This document shows positions 44,871 to 55,587 of a DNA stretch of 64,000 bases, one piece after another. The stretch comes from Sesamum alatum. Lineage: Eukaryota > Streptophyta > Magnoliopsida > Lamiales > Pedaliaceae. Made by a program: the position numbers and the translations under genes. The stretch lies in assembly GCA_034509735.1 (NCBI GenBank), contig JACGWO010000005.1:12727692-12791691 (forward strand), given 5' to 3'. The notes below the pieces were generated by a model, which was not told where the DNA came from, made no database searches, and worked only from the letters and a program-made list of their open reading frames with translations. Numbering within the stretch: position 1 is the stretch's first letter; each line of letters starts with the position of its first letter.

Positions 44871-46609
44871 GTTACAACCTACCAAAGCACAAACAAACGG
44901 TTCAATCGAGTCAAAGAAAAAAAAGGGGGAAAGTTAACTCAAACAAACCAAGAAAAAATGTTTGAGGAGATTACAAGCTCTTCAAGAAATTTGACAACTT
45001 TAAATCAATATGGCCATCCCAGTTTATTTGACAGATTAATTATGGCACCCGAACCAAGATGGATAACAAATTTCTACTTGGATTTAAATCAATATGGGAC
45101 AAATTTGACATGTTCGACAATATTGGATTTAAATCAATATTTGACAAATTTAAATCAATGCTAGACAGAAAATTTGTCAAATTTCTACTTGAAAATTGTC
45201 CTGAAAGACAAATATAATATTAGATTTAAATCAATATGTCCTGAAAAGTGCCCGTATGACAATATTGGATTTAAATCAATATTTGACAAATTTAAATCAA
45301 TGATGGACAACAAATATGTCAAATTTCTACTTGGATTTAAATCAAGAAAGGTGGATCTACTTGGATAACAAAATTGAAATTGAGATTTAGATTGCTCTCA
45401 AATTGGAATTGGGCTCTATCAAGGAAAATCACGTGACTGCCGCATCAAACTCCTAGAATTGAAGTAGAGCAATACAACTGAAGTGCATGTTTGATTTGAA
45501 CGGTGTAACCAAAATAATCATGAGCTATTAGTCAAATACTCATACATACACCACAGAATCGAGAATCAAGATTGTGAAGGAGAAATTGTGATGCTAGAAC
45601 TAAGCAATAATTCATACAAAATCACAAAAGCATATCAACAATCTCAATGAAAGCAAGCAAGAAACTGAATAAACAAAGGGTCGAGCACGAACAACCTTGT
45701 CATTCTCATACGCGATGGGCGGAAAAATCAACTCTCAAGCTAGAAATATTACCGTGACAAGCAGGTTGAAATTCAAGAAGGAATTGAAGTTGAAATCTCG
45801 TCGCCGAGCCGAAAGCTTCTCAACAAGCTGAAAATTCTGAAAAAAAAGAAAAGAAAAGAAAAGAAACAATTCCATTGAGGCATTATGACAAACAGTTTGT
45901 GGGCATACCAAAAGATCAAAGAAGAAAAAAAGATTTGGCTATTGAGATATACCTCAAGAATGTAGAATTACCATTGTCAAAATTTGGCAAATTCAAGCTC
46001 TTTATGTAGGCATGAGTATAGAGGCATAGTTCAAAGAAATCGAATGAGTTCTTGTTCTAATTGAACTCAAAATAATCTCAATTTGATGGGATTGGGATAC
46101 TAATTAAATAAATTAGCTCCCGTAGACTAATCCGACATCGAGCTTGGCAAGATAAAAAAATTCCATGTCAAGTTCAAACTCTAACTCAAACAATTTGCAT
46201 GGTTCTGCCGAGTCACGGACGTGCGCATCCATAAGTTCATAAAAGAATGAAGCAAACTTGGGCCTAAAAGACAAAACACACAGGCCCACCTTTTTTTAAA
46301 AAAAAAAAAAAAAACAGGAGATAAAAGGGAGAAATCTTCAATTGCTGTGGCTGAAATTTATTTTTTTTAAAAAAAAAAAGGGAAAGAATTCTGGCGGGCT
46401 TGGGCCCAATGAAAGGAGAGCCATTTAAATGATTCTTTTCGTTTCAGGTCCAACTGAATTTGTGGCCCAAAGATGCAAATTAAATATTGGTTTGAAGCCA
46501 ATTCAAAATTACAGTGGCCCATTCAAATTCCGTCCATATTTCGCGACTCATTCACTTCGAAAATTACATTTTCAAGCATATGTTCGTGGACGAGTCTCGA
46601 GGGGGCATT
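44871..46609 (+). mobile_element. 3' non-coding tail of the Tat-type element
   Basis: Lies between the PMD start and the 3' LTR, so it must hold the PMD promoter on the minus strand. It matches 23876-25202 of the partial copy, apart from about 470 bp (45760-46230) absent there. It contains the TTTAAATCAATAT array (44995-45366), A/T-rich runs, and the polypurine tract gaggggg at 46599-46605. No plus-strand gene was seen; the open frames at 45174-45368 come from the repeat. Confidence 0.75.
44995..45366. repeat. TTTAAATCAATAT interspersed repeat array, right copy
   Basis: Same array as 23990-24372, with the unit ttggatttaaatcaatat and its variants about eight times. It is conserved between the two copies, with a few substitutions. 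Confidence 0.85.
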
Positions 46610-47546
46610 TGTAGACAAATAAATTTTGCACCCAATCAAATAACGACAAGTGGAAAATATATATTATTTATCAATTATATTCTATTTTTCTATTTATATT
46701 TTGGAATTTACTAAATTAATTATAAATATAAATAGTTAAATTAATTGATATTTTAATATATATTTCATCATCAAATCAACAGTCAACACATTTCAAATTG
46801 TGGTGTTCCAACCAATCAAATCAAGACAAATATTTCTTATATTATCTTTTTGAAAAAATACAAAAATTAAAAAGATAATATTGAAATTGACCAATCATGT
46901 CTTCCCAAATATTTAATGTATTTATCTCTTTAAATTAAAATAAAGAGATAATACAAAATAAGTGTTCAAGTTCACCACAACTCTGCCTCTTTGACAACTA
47001 TATAAAGGAGTCCTTGGAACTCATTCAAACTACACACACACATACCAGCAAGAGAGCATTCAACAAGTTTCGAAATCTTCTCAAGCACAAATCAAGGAAG
47101 ATCCACGGCGTTCTAGGCAAGATTCAAGGCGTTCGTCGCGGAAATCGTCCAAAGTCAGCGTTTGATTCGACAAGAAGTCCGAAGACCGGCGAATTAACGT
47201 TATCAAGACAGAAGTCCACCTTGGCGGAAGATCAAAGCCTCAAATCCACCAAGAAATATCCCAAGTTCAAGTCAAATATCTCCAAGTCATAGCGTTTGAT
47301 CCAGGATCAAGTCAACGACCCCTGGATTAACGTTATTCCAAGTCAAAGTCAAAGTCAACGTCAAAGGAGATCAAATGTCAAAGTTTCACCTCCGAAGTTG
47401 CCGAAATCAAAGATTACATTTGTGAAGAGAAGAATCAGAGGTTTTCAAGTAGAGATTTCGCACCCATAAATATTCAATCAATTCAAGTATTCATTTATAA
47501 TATTTTCTTGTTTCAATAAATTCAGGAACACGAAAATCTGTTTACA
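46610..47546 (+). repeat. 3' LTR of the Tat-type element
   Basis: Starts TGTAGACAAATAAATTTTGC and ends ...AATCTGTTTACA. The TATA box at 46999-47007 (tatataaag) matches that of the 5' LTR. About a dozen differences from the 5' LTR are visible in the first 210 bp, and fewer later. Confidence 0.92.
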
Positions 47547-47604
47547 ATCACAATTCAAGCAAAAAAAAAACTACTATTCAAAAATCAATAAAAATTAAAC
47601 CGAC

Positions 47605-47870
47605 TTATTACGCCAACAATTTGAAAGTGAATTGAATAGCTCGCATCACTGATTCTCCAATTACCTATGAAAAAGTCAATGCCAAATACGCAAGGAAAAT
47701 GAGAAAAATTTAAAATAATTAGCAATAATTCAAGATTCAAAGTTGTAAGAACTATAAAAAAATGAAATTCAACTACAGAGAGGAAACTTACAATAGGGTC
47801 AAGTTTCAAATCAGCAAGTGCAAGATCACATAATTAGTCACTCTACTCAACCAAACTCCTCAAATCCGTG
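47605..47870 (-). pseudogene. Possible terminal exons of a broken host gene
   Basis: On the minus strand a candidate acceptor (ttttgtggcag, AG at 47872-47871) starts an exon 47870-47792. A consensus donor ATT/GTAAGT follows, and an acceptor ttttcatag opens a last exon at 47664. That exon reads VIGESVMRAIQFTFKLLA and ends TAA TAA (47610-47605). The upstream exon, in the phase that joins it, reads LCDLALADLKLDPI but has a TAG and a TAA before it. No family was recognised. It lies outside all retroelement boundaries, 58 bp beyond the Tat-type LTR, and the copia at 47929 would sit in the preceding intron. The call rests on splice signals and frame only. Confidence 0.3.
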
Positions 47871-47928
47871 CTGCCACAAAATTACAACAACTATAATCAA
47901 CAACATAATTAATAATCAAAATAAAAAT

Positions 47929-50161
47929 TGTTGGAATAGGTGACCAGAAAGCCAATGGGTTTGGCAATTTGTAACCTATCCGACAACTTGATGTGAATGT
48001 AATATTATTATGTGATGAATAAAGTGAGTGTTCGTCACTATTGGTACCTACTTTGTTGTGCTCACTTTACATTTGTTAAAACGGTGTTTAACTTATATCG
48101 CAACACAGCCCACAGACCATGGATAACAACTCGTGCAGTTGGGCCACGCATTGGATGGTGGTCATGAAACCAACTGATTAAGAGTTGGGTCTGAAACGTT
48201 CCAAGTCGAGGACCTCGAGATAGGGCATCGAGAGTCCTATTGAGACTTGCGTCAAGAGTCGTGTTCATTGGATGAGTGCCGTGTTTCATCGGCGACAGGC
48301 GTGGGAAGCCTACACGATCTTGATGGGTTGGTCGACTGGGGTCGAGCCGACTGGACTGACTCGCGGGGATCATCATATGGAAGCCTTGGAGGCTTGGTCG
48401 GTATGATTGGATTCCCCGGTTCCGATAGTACGGGAGTAATCCTCAGACTTGAGAAATCATGGCAGTCACGTGCACAGGACGGCTGTATCTTGGATCTGGC
48501 GAGAGGTGATCATTCTGTAAGATGATCATTATAAGCCTTGTTCAGTGCAGTCGGAATGTGTAGCGAGGACGGTGGATTCCAAGAAGAGGATCCGTCCCCT
48601 GTCAGTATATGACAGAGGTATCTCCTATGCACTCGGAGACACGTACATGCTGTTTGAAGCTGTGGCCACAGTGGTTGGTCGAACAGGGAATGGTTTCCTG
48701 TGTCGATGCAATGAAGCATACGTAGTCTCGAGTATTAAGCATAGATGCCTAGTCAAGGATGGGAACCGACGCCCAATTCCATACCCTAGACTAAGGCCGG
48801 GAGACGGTAGACGGAAGGATCGTACCCGTACGGAATCGGCGCCTAAATGTTCATGCCAATTCACCTAGTCTCTAGTGCCATGGACCGTTGCTAGACGGCC
48901 ACCCATGGTAACGGGCCCTTGTGGGACACGGGCCCAAGTCTAGCTGAGGGTGAACCTAAAGGGTCACACACAAATCACCGAGGAGGTTGAGAGATCGACT
49001 TGGAGTCAATCTCGAAGGATAAAATAAGTAATTGGATTACTTAAGGGAAAGTCCATTGGATGGACGGGCCGATATTGTATCGGGCTTTCATTTAATCGGT
49101 AAATTGGATTTTCAATTAAATATGGAAAGTTGAGATGTTGAGACGTTGGATCTTTTAATTGGATTAAAAGATCAACGGGAATAATTTAAGTGGACATTAA
49201 ATTGGATTTAATATTGGGTTCGTCGTAATTGGATTACGATAAAACCCGGCCCGTTAGATTATACCCGAGAGGAGAAATAATTCCTAATTTGGAATAGGAA
49301 GAAGTTGGACTTCTTCCCTTAATTAAACATAGCCGACATGCTCCCTTGGAGGAAGCAAAATCAGCCATGTTGCATGCTAGGTGGTATGTTGACTTGTCTC
49401 TTTTGGAAAGAGACAAATCAACTCCAATCAAGCTCTTCCCTTTTGGTATGATTTGATCATACCATAAATTTTGGTAGGCTTGATTGAAGAATTGATGGTG
49501 ATTGATTGAAATGAAATGAATCTAGACATCCTTGGATGAACCTAGACACATTCCAATAATCACATTAATTATGTATATATATTAGAATATACAACACCTA
49601 GCATAAGTGATTCATTATTCATCTTTTTCTAGGAAAAAGAGAAGACAAAAATCCTCTCCTCTCTCTCAATTTTCGTGCTCCCTCCCTCTCTTACACTTGT
49701 GTTCTTCACTTGATTTTGAATCAAGAAGAAGAACAAAGTAAGTTTAAGAGAACACTAATTCATAGTGTTCTTCTCTTAAACCGATTCCTTCCTAAACCCG
49801 TTCTTTTCTAGCAAGAAGAACGTGTGTTTATTCCGGTGTGGTGTGGATCACCTTTGGAGAATCCATACGTTTGGATTTCATGAGCATTCCGGAGAAGGAA
49901 CAACGCTAGTAGCCGGGAGCATACGCTAAACAATCAAAGGTAACGGTTTATTACGCTTTGATTGATTCCATTTATATATCTATGCCCTATGTGTTTTAAA
50001 TATATGTTTTTAATATTTACACATCCTACATCGAACGCCCGGTTGAGCACCCAAGGGTACACCCTTTGGGATTCGCGTATTTTGAATTTGATTTAAATTT
50101 ACGCAATTTCTCGCCTTTCTCGCTTCCGCTCGCGCTCCCGGGCGGATCTGCTTGTCCTTCA
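47929..50161 (+). repeat. 5' LTR of the copia element
   Basis: Starts TGTTGGAATAGGTGACC and ends ...CTTGTCCTTCA. AATTGGATT words are clustered at about 49030-49230. A TATA-like tatgtatatatattag lies at about 49571, roughly 350 bp further on, and may start the transcript. The short open frames inside (for example 48545-48868) also occur in the 3' LTR and are not genes. Confidence 0.95.
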
Positions 50162-50163
50162 AG

Positions 50164-50175
50164 TGGTATCAGAGC
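50164..50175 (+). promoter_or_regulatory. Primer binding site, tRNA-iMet
   Basis: TGGTATCAGAGC begins two bases after the LTR end and matches the complement of the initiator methionine tRNA 3' end. Confidence 0.93.
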
Positions 50176-51992
50176 CCGATTCGATGTAAGGGGCATAGAT
50201 CTATGTGTTTGGCATGATCTACTTGCTTTTAAATGGCTTTATTGGCATGTTAGATTACATAAATATATGAATAATATGATGATTCAATTGTTTGGATTTA
50301 ATGGACTTTTGGCATGCTTAATTTTCTTAGATTGGATCTAAAATTGCATGCTTATTTTCAGAATAATATTAATTTTATTGTGCTGAAACAGTTTTGAAAA
50401 ACACAAAAAAAAAAAAAAAAATTTGGTCGGGCCGGCAGTGGCCGCGCAGGCGGGCGCCTACGCGCGCGCTGTGCGCAGCCGTCCGCTGCTGGCCGAGGGC
50501 CAGCGCGCGCGCGCAGGGCGCGCAGGCTTGCTGCCTGCGCGCGGGCGGCCGGCCAGCACAACGGCTGGGCCGTTTTGTGCCGTTTTTCGACTTTTTTCCG
50601 GAAAATTTGATTTTCTGTATTTTCTGCACAATATTCTGAAAATATGTTAATTTTGCATTTTTGATTTTGGAATAATTGGATTATTCCTTGGATTAAATTT
50701 GCTTAATTAATTTGGGATTAATACATGCATTGGATGCATTGTGTAAAATGTCCATTAAATTTAAAATTTGAATTTTGCATATTATTTATATATTTATGCT
50801 TTTGTGATGTTGGACATCACTTGGATATTTGGAATATCCATTGGTTTTTTATGCATGATTATTTGGAATAATTATGTTATGTGAGTAAATGGAATCAACA
50901 TGGGATGATCACAAAGCCCTAGACCTTGTGTATGGATGAATGAATGTTTATTTATTTTCTGTTGGGTGGGGCCTGCGTGCCTCTTGTTTTTGGGACTATC
51001 ATCTCCCGTATTTTCAGCCTCATGATGTTAAGGCTTGTTTTCCTTATTACCAATGTATTACTTTCAGTTGTAATGAGAGTAGATAGGATTGGTGAGGTTT
51101 CAATTTTAACAAGTAATTGGAGTCGGAGACCCCAAGAAGGAGCATCAAGGCGTGAAACAAGAGCACTACAAGGCCCATTGGAATGACAATGGGTTAATTA
51201 TTATTGTAATAATTTAGGACCACCCTAGACAGACCATAGACTCACTGCGGGCTCAGTGGGTCGCATAGGTTGGGCTTGTGATCATCCTAACAGGGGTATG
51301 CTATGTTTTCTGCATGCGGCGTATTTATTTATCGCTTTAAATATTGGATATTTATGCATGCTAAAACACAATAATGTGATGAGGTCTCGGTCATACACAA
51401 ACTCTCATTTGGTTGGACCAAATTAAATATTAGGCCCAAAACGGACTTGGATCAAAATGATATTTTGGTCTGTCCGAGCCTTCCATCCACAGCAATGTGG
51501 TGAGGAAGCTACCACTACCCAAGTGTGGTCTCACGAGTCGTGGCACACTTGGACTAGGGGAAAGCTGCACTATTGTTGTGAACAAAAAGACTGCGCTCGC
51601 TGTTTCCCTGTCTCACGAGTCGTGGGGGGCGACAGTTTGAGGCATGATTTGGTTGATGGGTCGGGCCCAACACTGAGTAACATGGTTCGCTTGGAGTCCT
51701 CGGGACCATGTGAATAGGTGAGGCAAAATATCTTGGGAATCTCATTGGATGAGAATGATATTGGATATCTCCCACGAGGTCTTCTTCATGTGAATCGTAA
51801 AAGTGGGGCATGGAGATTACGCTTGTGGATCCCAAGCCCACTAGGAAATGGTTTCCCGAAACTCCGCTTGAGAGTGGCGGACTTTCGTATAAATAGTGGG
51901 AGGGTTAAAGACTAAAAGACCAAGTCTTCAACTTGAACAATAATATTACCATCATCTGCTAATTTCTGCTTTACATTTTCATTAATGTAGAT
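50176..51992 (+). other. Long untranslated leader of the copia element
   Basis: This 1.8 kb lies between primer binding site and gag, with no recognisable protein. It starts AT-rich, then has a striking GC-rich block at 50423-50580, then is mixed. A leader of this length is long for copia. The frames at 50944-51186 and 51457-51717 show no family resemblance. RNA packaging and dimerisation signals would be expected here. Confidence 0.7.
50423..50580. other. GC-rich island in the copia leader
   Basis: About 160 bp made mostly of G and C, with alternating gcgcgc runs (cgcgcgctgtgcgcag, cagcgcgcgcgcaggg), after a run of 18 A. It is bordered on both sides by AT-rich DNA. Two inverted stretches (ccggc...gccgg, gcgcgc) could fold into a strong stem. 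Confidence 0.85.
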
Positions 51993-52880
51993 ATGTCTAA
52001 GAACCCGTTAACCATGATTCTTGAGACTAACAAATTCAACGGAACGAACTACTCGGACTGGCTGAGAAACCTGAGGATTGTCCTCGGTTTCGAGAACCAA
52101 GGCTACGTCTTGGACGAGCCGCCACCGAGCGACTTACCGGAGGGGTCCACGCCTGAAGAACGTTTGACGTTCGAGAAATGGCATGAGGACAACCGGAAAG
52201 TACGCAGTATCATACTGGCTTCGATGTCCAACGACATCCAGAAGCAGTATGAGAGGCTGGACAACGTCTCCGCCATAATGCTCCGCATCAACGAGGTTTA
52301 TGCGGTTCCGGATAGGCATATTAGATATGCCGGCCACAAAAGCATTCTTTGGCACCAAGCTCGCTGAAGGAGCGTCTGTACAGAGTCATGGGGTCAAGAT
52401 GCTCTCCCTAGTGGAGAAACTCGAGGACCTTAAAGCTGGGCTTAACAATGACACGTACATTGACGTAATCCTCCAGTCGCTTCCTCCATCCTATGACCCG
52501 TTTGTTGTAAACTACAACATGAATGGACTTGAGAAGTCTATTCATGAGTTGATCAACATGCTGGTCCAATACGAGGCAACGACCCACAAGTCGGCGCCGG
52601 CGGTATTGATAGGAGAGGCTTCTACCTCCAAGGTGAATGGCAAGAGGGCCGGACGCTGGAAGAGGAAGAAGGGCAAAGGGAAGACGGTTGTGGCCCCTGC
52701 TCACGCTCCGGGCGTCCCTGTTGCTCCGATTGGACCGAGCAAAGGGAAAGGAAAGGCCCGTGGTTCTCAGCGGTCCAAGGCAAATGATGTCTGCATGCAT
52801 TGCCAAGGGAAAGGGCATTGGAAGAGGGAGTGCCCACAACTCCTCTCCAACCCAGGTGTGTTTGTGGTTGAAGTTAATAT
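51993..52880 (+). pseudogene. gag: Gag of the copia element (one frameshift)
   Basis: ATG at 51993 begins MSKNPLTMILETNKFNGTNY, the typical start of this copia Gag family (UBN2-type). The first frame runs to 52367. The true continuation (TKAFFGTKLAEG, about 52331) is in another frame, so a small indel lies around 52330-52340. Next come VKMLSLVEKLEDLKAGL, ILQSLPPSYDPFVVNYN and HELINMLVQYEATTHKS. A basic tract and a zinc knuckle CMHCQGKGHWKREC at 52792-52833 complete it. Gag forms the particle and binds element RNA. Confidence 0.93.
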
Positions 52881-53280
52881 GATTACTAATTCTGCTTCAT
52901 GGGTATTGGATACCGGGTGTGGTGCTCACATCTGCAATGATTTGCAGGCACTGCAAAGAAGCAGAAGGCTAACCAAGGATGAGATGATCCTAAGGCTAGG
53001 CGATGGCAAGGCCGTTGCTGCGGAGGCCGTAGGATCACTAGAGTTAGCCATTAGTAGTCATGTTAGGATTGTACTGAACGACTGTTTCTATGTACCTAGC
53101 ATGATTAAAAACATTGTTTCCATCCCGGTCCTTGATAAGGAGGGATATGAATTTACCATCAATAAAAACGGTTTTTTCATTATCAAAGATGGTATTTCTC
53201 ATTTGCTTGGTACATTGGTCAACGGTCTGTACATACTTCAACAGTCTAATTGGATTATGACTGCAGAACACAAACGAAAA
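52881..53280 (+). pseudogene. Protease of the copia element
   Basis: Follows the zinc knuckle in the same frame. The catalytic motif SWVLDTGCGAHIC (Asp at 52909) is the copia form of the aspartic protease site. It continues through LRLGDGKAVAAEAVGS and LNDCFYVPSMIKNIVSI to the linker before the integrase zinc domain. No stop interrupts it. Confidence 0.9.
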
Positions 53281-54300
53281 CGTGATGATCATAATAACGC
53301 ACAGATATGGCATGCGAGGTTAGGTCATATCTCTAAAGATAGGATAAGAAGGTTGGTGGACTCAAAGAGTCTAGAAATAGACGATTTGGACAACCTACCG
53401 ACCTGCGAATCCTGTCTAAAGGGAAAGATGACCAAGAAACCCTTTGTTGGACAAAGTACGCTAGCCAGTGGTCTGTTGGATTTGATCCATACAGATGTCT
53501 GTGGTCCACTAAATACTCAGGCTAGAGGTGGGTACTCGTACTTCATAACCTTTACCGATGATCACTCACGGTATGGTTATGTTTACCTGATGAGGTACAA
53601 GTCTGAAGCCTTTGGAAGGTTTAAGGAATACAGACTTGAAGTAGAGAACCAAACCGGTCGAAAGATCAAAGCCCTTCGGTCGGACCGAGGTGGAGAGTAT
53701 TTGAGTGGTGAGTTTACTGATTATCTAAAAGAGAATGGGATTCTCTCTCAGTGGACCCCTCCTGGAACACCGCAGCTTAACGGTGTGTCTGAAAGGAGGA
53801 ATCGGACCTTGTTGGACATGGTCCGATCCATGATGAGTTTTACCGAACTACCCCTTTCCTTCTGGGGATACGCTCTTCTGACGGCGGCCAAAGTTTTGAA
53901 CTTGGCGCCAACTAAAAAGGTATCCCAGACGCCATATGAGATATGGCATGGCAAGCCTGCCTCCTACAAATACTTGAAAGTGTGGGGTTGCCCCGCATAT
54001 GTCAAGAGATTAGTGGGAGATAAACTGGACTCGAGGTCTAGTTTATGCAGGTTCATCGGCTATCCGAGAGAAACTGCGGGGTATTATTTCTATGATCCCT
54101 CCGAGCAAAAGGTTTTTATCTCGCGAAACGCAGTGTTCTTGGAAAAAGGTTTTCCATCGGATAGTCGACGCGATGAGGTACTCCTTGAGGAATCAAGTGA
54201 GGTACCCCATGAGGCGGCAGTGACATCTGAGCCAGTGGTTCCCACTGATATTGTTCCAGTCCTCCGTAGGTCGGCTAGAGTATCCCATGCACCTGATAGG
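53281..54300 (+). pseudogene. Integrase of the copia element, core intact
   Basis: The GAG-pre-integrase zinc domain has IWHARLGHISKDR and CESCLKGKM (H-H-C-C). The catalytic core keeps all three residues: IHTDVCGPL, KALRSDRGGEY and LNGVSERRNRTLL (about 53490, 53680 and 53780). The C-terminal part WGCPAYVKRLVGDKLDSRS and FIGYPRETAGYYFYDP is family-typical. The frame is open from 52300 to 54495, so this domain looks complete. It is, however, fused to a truncated RT and lacks an intact Gag upstream. Confidence 0.93.
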
Positions 54301-54890
54301 TATGGATTTCTGGGCCTGACCAGTCAGTTGGATAATGATCCAAAGACGTACGGAGAAGCGATGTCGGACATCGATTCAGACAAGTGGCTTGAGGCCATGA
54401 AATCCGAGATGGACTCGATGGGTACAAACAAGGTTTGGACCCTAGCAGATCCACCAAAAAGGGGGTTAAACCCGAAACTGGAACATACGTTTTGATGAAG
54501 TCATACGGGGATATGATTCCATCAAGAACGAGTCCGATCCTTGTGTATACAAGAAGATCAGTGGGAGCTCAGTTGCGTTTCTGGTGCTTTACGTGGATGA
54601 CATCTTGCTCATTGGGAATGATGCTAAGATGTTGGGTACCACTAAAGCTTGGCTGTCAATGCAATTCTCCATGAAGGATATGGACGAGGCATCCTACATC
54701 CTTGGCATCAAGATCTACAGGGATAGATCTAGAAGGATGTTAGGAATGGCCCAGTCCTCGTACATTGAGAAAGTCTTGAAGAGATTCAAGATGGAGAACT
54801 CAAAACGAGGATTCCTTCCTATGAGGCATGGAATTAAGATATCCAAGAAGCAGTCTCCTAAGACTGATGAGGAACTTAAACGGATGTAGG
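54301..54890 (+). pseudogene. Reverse transcriptase of the copia element, first half deleted
   Basis: The frame enters RT as AMKSEMDSMGTNKVWTLADPP. At about 54470 it passes directly into WNIRFDEVIRGYD (another frame), which in relatives lies about 130 residues later. The deletion removes the N-terminal fingers and palm with the first catalytic Asp. The second half remains: DPCVYKK, the catalytic LYVDDILLIGND (about 54585-54620), MKDMDEASYILGIKIYRD and SSYIEKVLKRF, ending at a TAG. No RT activity is possible. Confidence 0.92.
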
Positions 54891-55565
54891 ACATCCCTAT
54901 GCTTCAGCCGTAGGCAACATACAGTATGTTGTTCAATGTACTAGACTTGATGTGGCTTTCGCTTTGAGCGTAACTAGTCGATATCAGTCGTGTGCCGGGA
55001 AGGCACACTGGAGTGCAGTCAAGACTATCCTGAAGTATCTGAAAAAGGACTAAGGACATGTTCTTGATCTACGGCGGTGGAGGGTTGATACTGGAAGGCT
55101 ATAGCGACGCTAGCTTCCAGTCGAATGACGATGATGCCAAGTCTCAGTATGGTTTTGTATTTAGACTAAATGGTGGCGTGGTTACTTGGAAGAGTTCCAA
55201 GTAGGCTACCACGGCGGACTCCACCATAGAGTTTTGAATACATAGCAGCTTTGGAAGCTGCTAAGGAGTGGTTTGGTTGATGAGCTACATCCAAGGGTTG
55301 GATGTAGTACCTAGCATTGCTAAGCCTGTAATTATCTTTTATGATAACAACGGGACGATAGCGCTAGCAAAGGAACCGAGATCTCATCCCGATCCAAGCA
55401 TATTCTTAGACGCTACCATCTACTTAGAGAGATGGATAGCAGGAGTGACGTTCGGTTGGACCGAGTCGGCTCCGCAGAAAACATAGCAGATCCACTTGCT
55501 AAGCCCATGTCGCAAGTTGCCCATACTCACCATCTGAATAAGAGGTTCGAGGTCAATGGGTGATT
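54891..55565 (+). pseudogene. RNase H of the copia element (decayed)
   Basis: Fragments lie in several frames. LEGYSDASFQSNDDDAKS (about 55092) holds the first Asp. VVTWKSSK, a TAG, then ATTADSTIEF gives the Glu. IFYDNNGTIALAKEPRSH (about 55337) gives the next Asp. After SIFLDATIYLERW the sequence departs from the family consensus. At least four stops interrupt it. Confidence 0.85.
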
Positions 55566-55575
55566 GGCTTTAGGT

Positions 55576-55586
55576 CAAGTGGGAGA
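55576..55586 (+). other. Polypurine tract of the copia element
   Basis: caagtgggaga lies directly before the 3' LTR start at 55588. The same atctcccac (reverse complement) marks the polypurine tracts of the left-hand minus-strand elements at 1486 and 5540. Confidence 0.8.
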
Positions 55587-55587
55587 T

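Larger units (their letters stand above)
25203..47546 (+). mobile_element. Near full-length Ty3/gypsy element, Tat-type, with nested insertion
   Basis: LTRs of 935 and 937 bp bound an interior that reads gag, protease, RT, RNase H, a second RNase H, integrase, then an opposite-strand PMD gene and a repeat-rich tail. The extra RNase H after the first is the hallmark of the plant Tat group. A chromovirus (34117-43030) is inserted in it; without that insertion and its duplicated 5 bp the element is about 13.4 kb. The coding region carries many frameshifts and stops, so it is dead. No target duplication can be read because its left LTR adjoins another partial copy. The two LTRs differ by a few percent by eye. 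Confidence 0.88.

Noticed and set aside
48062..48868. Open frames of 69-107 codons repeated at 55721-56527
   Set aside because: They lie in the two copia LTRs and also occur as fragments in other LTRs here; no protein family fits.
50358..50650. Ala/Arg/Pro-rich open frames on both strands
   Set aside because: They come from the GC-rich island in the copia leader, where stops are rare in every frame.
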